Notes under the pieces: generated by a model
What the model saw: the letters and a program-made list of their open reading frames with translations, nothing else
What the model was told of the DNA's origin: nothing
Databases searched by the model: none
Shown: piece after piece, positions 14,634 through 20,748 of the stretch
Layout: every line of letters starts with the position of its first letter
Numbering within the stretch: the first letter of the stretch is position 1
Position numbers and translations under genes: made by a program
From: Candidatus Omnitrophota bacterium
GTDB lineage: Bacteria; Omnitrophota; Gorgyraeia; 2-01-FULL-45-10
DNA length: 20,748 bases
Direction: 5' to 3'
NCBI GenBank assembly: GCA_022703295.1
Contig: JAKLDX010000004.1
Location: 1-20,748, forward strand

Positions 14634-15975
14634 CAACGACCTCTCCGGTAAGATCCGAAAGCAAAGTCTTCAGCGAGGCCTGGGCGACCTGTTCCGGCTT
14701 CAGCAATGTATCTTCCGGCTCTTCGCCGAAATTCTCTTTTCTCATAGGCGTCGCCGTCCTCTCCGGGTTCATAACGTTTATCCTTACGCCGTAGCCGGAC
14801 AGCTCTTCCGCCATCCCCTGAGCTAGGTTCACTATCGCCGCTTTTGTAGATGAATAAACAGAGTATAGCGCCCTGCCGCGCGTGTACGAGCTCGAAGTAA
14901 AAAGTATCATACTGCCTTTACTTTTTTTCATATAGCCTATGCCGGCCTTAACCGCGTTTATGGAGCCTATATAATTTATATCGACTTCTTCTTTTATGTC
15001 ATCTATGCCCCTGGTTTCTATTTCTCCCTTCCGAAGAACCCCGGCGGTGACAGCGATGAAGTCTATTTTTTTCTCTTTTTGATATACCTCCTGAAGGGCT
15101 TTTTCGATCTGCCCCGGAGACCTTATGTCTACGCCGTTCTCCGGAGAAAAGCCGTATGCTATTGCCCCGTAGCTCCTGGATGTTTTCAAAATAGACTCCC
15201 CTATCCCCCTGCTTGCGCCGAATATCACGATGACCTTGTTTTTTAAGCCGGTAAGGGCTATCGTCTTAGGGACATCGCGGCTTTTTAATTGAAAAAGTTT
15301 ATCGGCTAGATACAGGTCCTCGGCATAGGTAACTTTTATATTTTTTTCTTCACCTTTTACAACATACACGTCGGCGAGGCGATATTTTAATACCAGCGCG
15401 CAGTCGTCGGTGAACTCGTCATTTTTATCCTTTGCCGCCAGCTCATGTGCCTTTTTTATAACGCCGACCTTAAAGGCCTGGGGCGTCTGCCCCCTCATCA
15501 TGTATCTTCTTACCGGGATACTGTCTATCAGCATTGCCTGAGTGATTTTTATTATAGTATCGGGCGACGGTATAGCGACATCCACTGCTTTATAGCTATC
15601 GAGCGCCCCTATACACTCATCTATGATCCTGTCCGTGACAAAAGGCCTCACGGCATCATGTATAAGGACCTTCGCTTCGTCATCGGCGATCGCCTTTATC
15701 CCCGCAAAAGAGCTTTCCCGGCGGGTGTTCCCGCCGTCAACGACTTTTTTCGTCTTGGCGTACTTGTTCTTTGAGATTGTCTCTTCGGTCACCGCCCGGA
15801 ATTCAGGATGGGTTACTACGATTATTTCGTTTACGTTCTTATTGTGTTCGAATACTTCTATGGCATGCTCGAGCAATGTCTTGCCCGCAACTTTCAGGAA
15901 TTGCTTCGGGATGTGAGATTCGATCCGTTCACCTATGCCGCCCGCGAGTACCACCGCGATAACTTTTCCGGTCAT
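14614..15975 (-). CDS. Bifunctional CDP-ribitol pyrophosphorylase / ribulose-5-phosphate reductase (Bcs1/Acs1-like)
   Basis: The 453-aa protein fuses two enzymes. Residues 1 to about 235 are an IspD-family cytidylyltransferase: VLAGGIGERIESHIPKQF (9-26), GGNTRRESS (81-89), HDAVRPFV (106-113) and RGQTPQAF (161-168). From about 246 it is a short-chain dehydrogenase: IFGASRGIG (251-259), TAG at 310-312, the SSS at 361-363, catalytic Tyr374 and Lys378 (YSSTK), and NPERTATPMR (403-412). The order and the last motif match H. influenzae Bcs1/Acs1, which reduces ribulose-5-phosphate with NADPH and activates ribitol-5-phosphate with CTP. The SDR half argues against a plain IspD of isoprenoid synthesis. 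AAGGAG lies six bases before the ATG. It heads the envelope unit and overlaps the transferase gene. Confidence 0.9.
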   Translation of the reverse strand: MTGKVIAVVLAGGIGERIESHIPKQFLKVAGKTLLEHAIEVFEHNKNVNEIIVVTHPEFRAVTEETISKNKYAKTKKVVDGGNTRRESSFAGIKAIADDEAKVLIHDAVRPFVTDRIIDECIGALDSYKAVDVAIPSPDTIIKITQAMLIDSIPVRRYMMRGQTPQAFKVGVIKKAHELAAKDKNDEFTDDCALVLKYRLADVYVVKGEEKNIKVTYAEDLYLADKLFQLKSRDVPKTIALTGLKNKVIVIFGASRGIGESILKTSRSYGAIAYGFSPENGVDIRSPGQIEKALQEVYQKEKKIDFIAVTAGVLRKGEIETRGIDDIKEEVDINYIGSINAVKAGIGYMKKSKGSMILFTSSSYTRGRALYSVYSSTKAAIVNLAQGMAEELSGYGVRINVMNPERTATPMRKENFGEEPEDTLLKPEQVAQASLKTLLSDLTGEVVDVRKDY

Positions 15976-16006
15976 TTGCCGCTCCTTGATAATACTTAAT
16001 TAATCT

Positions 16007-16035
16007 ACTATATCATATGATAATTAGCCCGACAA
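16007..16035 (-). promoter_or_regulatory. Candidate promoter of the envelope unit, with a palindrome in the spacer
   Basis: TTGTCG (16035-16030, 4/6 match to the -35 consensus) and TATAGT (16012-16007, 5/6 to the -10) are 17 bases apart, upstream of the CDP-ribitol synthase gene. The spacer contains the perfect 10-base palindrome ATCATATGAT (16012-16021), which could be an operator. A small hairpin AGCCC/GGGCT (16026-16040) covers the -35 region; no U-tract follows it, so it is unlikely to be a terminator. Confidence 0.45.
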
Positions 16036-16090
16036 GGGCTTTAGAGGTAAAGTTAATTTTGGAAGGGACACATAAAGGGAAGCCTCGGGA

Positions 16091-16128
16091 CCAAATTTTT
16101 CCTACAGAGGGCTGCTGGAAAAATTTGG
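16091..16128. repeat. 12-bp perfect inverted repeat starting at the CCA end of tRNA-Glu
   Basis: CCAAATTTTTCC (16091-16102) and GGAAAAATTTGG (16117-16128) are perfect inverted arms around a 14-base loop. The right arm includes the three bases encoding the tRNA CCA end. With a two-base bulge, TCCC on the downstream side could also pair with GGGA of the tRNA acceptor strand. No U-tract follows, so it is not a standard terminator. The remaining spacer to 15976 holds only the candidate promoter. Confidence 0.75.
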
Positions 16129-16203
16129 CGTCCCCATCCGGATTTGAACCGGAGTCGTCAGAATGAAAATCTGATGTCCTAGACCAGACTAGACGATGGG
16201 GAC
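16126..16203 (-). tRNA. tRNA-Glu (anticodon UUC), CCA encoded
   Basis: The minus strand folds with acceptor GTCCCCA/TGGGGAC and a D arm closed by GTC/GAC. The anticodon stem is TCAGA/TCTGA with loop TTTTCAT, giving anticodon TTC (Glu, codons GAA/GAG). The T arm is TCCGG-TTCAAAT-CCGGA, the discriminator is G, and CCA is encoded. It starts 22 bases after the gyrA stop and may be released from the gyrBA transcript. Confidence 0.97.
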
Positions 16204-16225
16204 GCTCTAAATTAAGCTATTTATA

Positions 16226-18838
16226 TTATTTACGCCTTACTTTTTTCTTCGCTACTTTTTCTTCTTTCTTCTTCGGCTCTGTCTTTGCCTCTTTTTTCAC
16301 CTCGGCCTTTTCTTCTTTTGTGGGCTCTGCGGCTTTGGTTATTTTTTCTACGCCGGCTTTAGCCGCCGGAGACGTTTTCGCTATAACGGCCTCCTGCTCA
16401 GCCCTTTCATCTTCGTCTTCGGGTACTATCTTCGCGATGGACGCAAGCTTATCACCCGAGTCAAGCTTCATCAGCCTGACGCCCTGCGTTGAGCGGCCTG
16501 TGGCGCGTATGTCTTTTATCGGCGAGCGGACTATCATGCCTTTTTCCGTCATAAGCATGATCTCATCTTTGTCGGAGACCGTCTTCATCCCGACAGCCTC
16601 GCCGTTCTTGCCGGTAACTTTTATATTTATAATACCTTTGCCGCCCCTGGATTGCAACCTATATTCTTTGAACTGGGTACGCTTGCCGAATCCCTGCCCT
16701 GTGACCGTAAGGACTGTCTGGTCCGGCCTCACGACTCCCATCGCTATACATGCGTCGTTCTTGCCGAGCCTTATGCCTCTTACGCCTTTGGCGGCGCGGC
16801 CCATCTCCCTGACCTGCGACTCTTTGAACCTTATGGCTTTGCCAGTTTTTGTCGCGATCAAAACCTCGTCTTCGCCGCTTGTCAGCACTACCTCTATAAG
16901 TTCATCGCCCTTTTCTAGCCCCAGGCCTATTATGCCGCCTTTCCTGGGGTTTGAATACGCCGTCAGGGCTGTCTTTTTGACATTCCCGGTCCTTGTAGCC
17001 ATCATAAGAAATACGCCTTCCTTAAATTCTCTGACCGGCACAAAAGCGCTTATCTTCTCACCGCTTTCCAGGGAAAGCATATTAATAATCGCCTTGCCCT
17101 TGGAGAGCCTGCCGGCCTCGGGGATCTCGTGGACCTTAAGCCAGTGGACCACGCCTCTGTCCGTAAAGAATAGCATGTAATCATGCGTGGACGCGATAAA
17201 GAGATGCTCTATAAAATCCTCTTCTTTCATGTCCGCGCCCGTAACGCCCTTGCCGCCGCGGCGCTGTTTCCTGTAGCTTGAGACCGGCAATCTTTTTATA
17301 TAACCGGCGTGGCTTATCGTAACCACCACATCTTCCTCCGCTATCAGGTCTTCGATCTCCAGCTCTTCGGCCTCCGGCGCTATTTCGGTGCGCCTTTCAT
17401 CGCCGAATTTTTCGGAGAGCTCTTTCATTTCGTCTTTAATGATCTCTAAGACCTTTTTCTCGCTGGCAAGTATGGATTTATAGAGTTCTATCTTTTTTAT
17501 AAGCTCTAGGTATTCCTTGTCTATCTTGTCGCGCTCCAGGCCCGTCAGGCGCTGCAGCTGCATTTCAAGTATCGCCTGTGCCTGTTTGTCGGACAGGCCG
17601 AACTTTTTTATTAGTTCCGCCTTTGCTTCCTGAGGGTCCTTCGATTCTTTTATTGTCTTTATAATCTTATCGAGATTTTTAAGCGCGATCTTCAGCCCTT
17701 CCAGTATATGGGCCCTGTCCTGTGCTTTTTCCAGGTCAAACCGCGTCCTTCTTATGACTATCTCTTTCCTGTATTTAATGAATTCGTCTAGCATCTCCTT
17801 TAAATTCAGGACCCTCGGCCTTCCGTCAACCAGGGCCAGCATTATCACGCCAAAGGTCACCTTCATCTGGGTGTGTTTATATAGCTGGTTTAAAACAATA
17901 TTCGCGTTGATACCGCGCTTCAGCTCAATGACTATCCTCATGCCGTCTTTGTCGGACTCGTCGCGCAGGTCGCTTATCCCTTCTATCCTTTTTGACTGCA
18001 CCAGGTCGGCTATCGATTCTATAAGATTGGCCTTGTTGACAAGATACGGTATTTCTTTGATAATTACGGCCTCTTTGCCGTTCTTGCCTTCTTCTATAAA
18101 AGCTTTGGCGCTTATTTTTATTATGCCCCTTCCGGTCGTGTATGCTTTTTTGATTCCTTCGGTGCCCCTTATTATCCCGCCGGTGGGAAAGTCGGGCCCT
18201 TTTATTTTTTTCAACAGGTCTTTGGAATCGCAGTCCGGATTATCTATGACATATACCGCGGCCTCTGTCACTTCCTTTAAATTGTGGGGAGGTATGTTCG
18301 TCGCCATCCCTACCGCTATGCCGCTGGAACCGTTGACAAGAAGGTTCGGCAGGCATGCCGGCAACACGGTCGGCTCGCGCAGTGATCCGTCGAAGTTCGG
18401 CATGAAATTCACGGTGTTCTTTTCGATGTCGAGAAGCATCCAGTCGGTTATGCGCTCTAATCTCGCCTCCGTATACCTCATGGCGGCAGGCGCGTCCCCG
18501 TCGATCGAGCCGAAGTTGCCCTGGCCGTCGACAAGCGGGTAACGCAGGGAAAAATCCTGGGCCATCCTGACGAGCGTATCGTAGATCGCGGCGTCGCCGT
18601 GCGGGTGATATTTTCCCATCACCTCTCCGGTGATCCTCGCGCATTTTTTGTACGGCTTGCTGTGTTCCAGGTTCAATTCCTTCATCGCGTAAAGGATCCT
18701 TCTGTGAACCGGCTTCAGCCCGTCCCTCACGTCTGGCAACGCCCTGCCCACTATTACGCTCATTGCGTAATTGATGTAGGAGTCCTTCATCTCCTCTTCG
18801 ATGTAAACCGGTACTACTTTTTCGTTACGTGTGTACAT
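16226..18838 (-). CDS. gyrA: DNA gyrase subunit A
   Basis: The 870-aa subunit breaks and rejoins DNA during negative supercoiling and acts as A2B2 with GyrB. The catalytic tyrosine is Tyr122 (AMRYTEARL), and numbering in this region coincides with E. coli. The quinolone region reads HPHGDAAIYD (78-87), with Ala at position 83 where E. coli has Ser and with Asp87 kept. The GyrA box QRRGGKG at 525-531 and the following beta-pinwheel repeats mark true gyrase rather than ParC. From about residue 806 the protein has a low-complexity Ala/Glu/Lys tail; the last 30 residues contain 13 Lys and 2 Arg. The start has GAGGAG a few bases upstream and lies 30 bases after gyrB. Confidence 0.98.
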   Translation of the reverse strand: MYTRNEKVVPVYIEEEMKDSYINYAMSVIVGRALPDVRDGLKPVHRRILYAMKELNLEHSKPYKKCARITGEVMGKYHPHGDAAIYDTLVRMAQDFSLRYPLVDGQGNFGSIDGDAPAAMRYTEARLERITDWMLLDIEKNTVNFMPNFDGSLREPTVLPACLPNLLVNGSSGIAVGMATNIPPHNLKEVTEAAVYVIDNPDCDSKDLLKKIKGPDFPTGGIIRGTEGIKKAYTTGRGIIKISAKAFIEEGKNGKEAVIIKEIPYLVNKANLIESIADLVQSKRIEGISDLRDESDKDGMRIVIELKRGINANIVLNQLYKHTQMKVTFGVIMLALVDGRPRVLNLKEMLDEFIKYRKEIVIRRTRFDLEKAQDRAHILEGLKIALKNLDKIIKTIKESKDPQEAKAELIKKFGLSDKQAQAILEMQLQRLTGLERDKIDKEYLELIKKIELYKSILASEKKVLEIIKDEMKELSEKFGDERRTEIAPEAEELEIEDLIAEEDVVVTISHAGYIKRLPVSSYRKQRRGGKGVTGADMKEEDFIEHLFIASTHDYMLFFTDRGVVHWLKVHEIPEAGRLSKGKAIINMLSLESGEKISAFVPVREFKEGVFLMMATRTGNVKKTALTAYSNPRKGGIIGLGLEKGDELIEVVLTSGEDEVLIATKTGKAIRFKESQVREMGRAAKGVRGIRLGKNDACIAMGVVRPDQTVLTVTGQGFGKRTQFKEYRLQSRGGKGIINIKVTGKNGEAVGMKTVSDKDEIMLMTEKGMIVRSPIKDIRATGRSTQGVRLMKLDSGDKLASIAKIVPEDEDERAEQEAVIAKTSPAAKAGVEKITKAAEPTKEEKAEVKKEAKTEPKKKEEKVAKKKVRRK

Positions 18839-18868
18839 GTGTCTCCTCGTTATAGCTTATATCAATTT

Positions 18869-20748
18869 TTATATGTCCAGCACCTTTACTTCGTGTGCGT
18901 GCTTCTCGATAAATTCCCTGCGCGGCTCAACGGCTTCGCCCATCAAAACGGTGAACATCGCGTCAGCCTCAACCGCGTCTTCAAGAGTGACCTTCAAGAC
19001 CGTTCTCCTCTCGGGGTCCATTGTGGTTTCCCACAACTGCGCGGGGTTCATTTCTCCTAATCCTTTATACCTCTGAATGGACATCCCTTCCTTGCCGACA
19101 TTCATAACAAACCTAAGGATCTCTTTGAGGTTATAGAAGGTCTTGGTGTCCTTGTCTTCCTTTATGGAATACTTTGGTTTTTGCAGCTCCTTTTTTGCCT
19201 TCTTGCCTTCAGGCGACTCTTCTTCATCGGCGCTGTAGTCCTCCACGTCGATGCCCAGTTTTTCCACCCTCTCTATTATCTTTTCTATTTCGCGTGCCTC
19301 ATAAAATTCTATGTACTCCAGGCCCTTCACCCTCTCTTCTTCGGGCTTCTCCTCTTTCCCGTTCTTATCTTTTTGTTTTTTATTGTCTTTTTCGTCAGCT
19401 TTAATGTACTCGGCAAGCTCATCGTCATTATACAAAAAGTGGTCCTCATACTCCACTTTTACCATATAAAGCGGCAGTTTTTTGGTTTTCTTCTGTCTAA
19501 AACTGATGTATTTTGCAAAACTCACTCCACGACGCTCAACAGCGCTAGACAGGCTCCCAAGCTCTACAAGGGCGTCCAAAACAGCCTTCAGTTGTTTATC
19601 GGTAAACTGACGTTTATCGCTAAGCCTGGTCAGGACCATGCCTTCAGAGCCGAGCTCTAATAACAAATTATTATAATCGTCTTCTGTTTGTATATATTCC
19701 TCCCTTTTACCTCTCTTAATCTTATACAATGGAGGTTGAGCAATATAGATGTGCTCTTTTTCCACAAGCGGCGTCATCTGCCTGTACAAAAATGTCAGGA
19801 GGAGCGTCCTGATGTGGGAGCCGTCCACATCGGCATCGCACATGAGAATTATTTTATTATACCTTAGCTTTGTTATATCAAATTCTTCTCCGATGCCCGT
19901 CCCGATAGCCGTTATAATGGTTCTTATTTCCTCGTTTGACAGCGCTTTGTCGAGCCTGGCTTTTTCCACGTTCAGGATCTTGCCCTTCAGTGGCAGAATG
20001 GCCTGGAATCTCCTGTCCCTGCCCTGTTTGGCCGAACCGCCGGCAGAGTCGCCTTCTACTAAATATATTTCGCACAGGGCCGGGTCAGATTCCTGACAAT
20101 CGGCAAGTTTCCCGGGCAGTGCGGCGCCCTCAAGCGCGCCCTTTCTCCTTGTAAGTTCTCTTGCCTTTCTCGCCGCCTCACGCGCTCTTGCCGCAAGGAC
20201 CGCTTTTTCGATTATCTTGTTCGCTATCGGCGGATTTTCTTCCAGGAAAGCGCCGAGGGCTTCGTTTACGATCGCCTCGACTATGCCTTCCACCTCGGAG
20301 TTACCTAATTTTGTTTTTGTCTGCCCTTCGAATTGCGGGTTGGGGACCTTGGCGCTTATGACAGCCGTCAGGCCTTCCCTCACATCGTCCCCGGAAATAC
20401 TGGAGTCGGAGTCTTTCAGCAGGTTTTTGCTTTTACAGTACTGGTTTATCGTCCTGGTGAGCGCCGACTTAAACCCCGTGAGGTGGGTGCCGCCTTCTAT
20501 AGTGTTGATGTTGTTCGCGAACGTGAATATATTCTCGGCGTACCCGTCGTTATACTGCATCGCCACTTCGGCCTGGATCTTGTCTTTTTCTTTTTCGAAA
20601 TATATCACTTTTTTGTGAAGTACGTTTTTATTTTTATTAAGGAACTCGACGAACGAAACTATGCCGCCGGAGAACTTAAATTCAACCTCTTTTTCTTTAA
20701 CCCTTTCGTCTTTCAGGGTTATCCTTATGTCTTTATTTAAAAACGCGA
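18869..20748 (-). CDS. gyrB: DNA gyrase subunit B, 5' end cut off by the window
   Basis: The reading frame enters at the right edge (625 codons visible); the ATPase N-terminus is missing. The visible part begins AFLNKDIRITLKDER and runs through GGIVSFVEFLN, the end of the GHKL ATPase region. The GTG at 20608 is only an internal Val in the VIYFE motif. The transducer domain follows, then the TOPRIM domain with LVEGDSAGGSAKQGRD and DADVDGSHIRTLLLTF supplying the acidic metal ligands. The tail has QRYKGLGEMNPAQLWETTMDP and AVEPRREFIE. Between YIAQPPLYKIKRGK and QRYKGLG lies a large insertion with a very charged Lys/Glu/Asp stretch, as in Gram-negative GyrB. It provides the ATPase and strand-binding half of gyrase and is followed by gyrA. 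Confidence 0.98.
   Translation of the reverse strand, partial: AFLNKDIRITLKDERVKEKEVEFKFSGGIVSFVEFLNKNKNVLHKKVIYFEKEKDKIQAEVAMQYNDGYAENIFTFANNINTIEGGTHLTGFKSALTRTINQYCKSKNLLKDSDSSISGDDVREGLTAVISAKVPNPQFEGQTKTKLGNSEVEGIVEAIVNEALGAFLEENPPIANKIIEKAVLAARAREAARKARELTRRKGALEGAALPGKLADCQESDPALCEIYLVEGDSAGGSAKQGRDRRFQAILPLKGKILNVEKARLDKALSNEEIRTIITAIGTGIGEEFDITKLRYNKIILMCDADVDGSHIRTLLLTFLYRQMTPLVEKEHIYIAQPPLYKIKRGKREEYIQTEDDYNNLLLELGSEGMVLTRLSDKRQFTDKQLKAVLDALVELGSLSSAVERRGVSFAKYISFRQKKTKKLPLYMVKVEYEDHFLYNDDELAEYIKADEKDNKKQKDKNGKEEKPEEERVKGLEYIEFYEAREIEKIIERVEKLGIDVEDYSADEEESPEGKKAKKELQKPKYSIKEDKDTKTFYNLKEILRFVMNVGKEGMSIQRYKGLGEMNPAQLWETTMDPERRTVLKVTLEDAVEADAMFTVLMGEAVEPRREFIEKHAHEVKVLDI

Noticed and set aside
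14614..15975. Simple IspD (isoprenoid pathway) annotation
   Set aside because: The N-terminal half alone fits IspD, but the fused SDR domain with NPERTATPMR and the adjoining TagB/F-type gene favour CDP-ribitol synthesis.
16026..16040. AGCCC/GGGCT hairpin as terminator of the gyrBA-tRNA transcript
   Set aside because: Stem of only five pairs and no T-run on either strand; it overlaps a better promoter reading.
16320..17180. 286-codon plus-strand ORF beginning with a signal-peptide-like stretch
   Set aside because: It is antisense to the conserved gyrA C-terminal domain; the apparent signal peptide is a by-product of the Lys/Ala/Glu codons of the GyrA tail.
20606..20608. GTG at 20608 as the gyrB start
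   Set aside because: The frame continues upstream to the window edge with conserved GyrB sequence (AFLNK, GGIVSFVEFLN), so this codon is an internal Val.
1..20748. CRISPR array, insertion sequence, or phage genes
   Set aside because: No regularly spaced repeats, transposase or phage-like proteins were seen; all frames are housekeeping or envelope genes.

Overview
This window comes from a bacterial chromosome. Every supported gene, including two tRNAs, reads on the minus strand, so transcription runs from right to left. Genes are packed tightly, with many 4-base start/stop overlaps. Base composition is roughly balanced, Ile codons are often ATA, and the gyrases are bacterial. GyrB carries the insertion between the TOPRIM domain and the tail that is familiar from Gram-negative GyrB. 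I suspect an uncultivated Gram-negative lineage, with Omnitrophota as my best guess. That is an impression from gene content and style, not something the sequence proves.

Layout in the direction of transcription: (1) gyrB (runs off the right edge), gyrA and tRNA-Glu(UUC), whose CCA end starts a 12-bp perfect inverted repeat. (2) A cell-envelope unit with its own candidate promoter. It encodes a fused CDP-ribitol pyrophosphorylase/ribulose-5-phosphate reductase (Bcs1/Acs1-like), a TagB/TagF-type polyol-phosphate transferase, NagA, GlmS, a short RsmI and a GT4-type glycosyltransferase. (3) A pyrimidine operon, pyrR-pyrB-pyrC-endoQ-pyrK-pyrD-pyrF-pyrE. It has a strong promoter embedded in the end of the glycosyltransferase gene, a PyrR-binding hairpin and an intrinsic terminator, which together form an attenuator. 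(4) tRNA-Val(UAC), whose first 10 bases are the last 10 bases of pyrE. (5) A 180-bp non-coding stretch full of inverted repeats. (6) The N-terminal 354 codons of an FAD-dependent oxidoreductase that leaves the window at the left edge.

The pyr operon encodes UMP synthesis from carbamoyl phosphate and aspartate onward. ATCase, dihydroorotase, the electron-transfer and catalytic subunits of class 1B dihydroorotate dehydrogenase, OPRTase and OMP decarboxylase are all present; carbamoyl-phosphate synthetase is not. An Endonuclease Q-type DNA repair enzyme sits inside this operon, translationally coupled to pyrC, and ends in a sequence resembling a bacterial sliding-clamp-binding motif. The envelope unit can be read as a route to CDP-ribitol and its transfer, with NagA and GlmS supplying glucosamine-6-phosphate for amino-sugar polymers.

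The most notable observations are EndoQ with a clamp-like tail inside a pyrimidine operon, the pyrE/tRNA-Val overlap in which RNase P processing would remove the pyrE stop codon, the CDP-ribitol/teichoic-acid-like gene pair in an apparently non-Firmicute genome, and the structured DNA next to both tRNA 3' ends.
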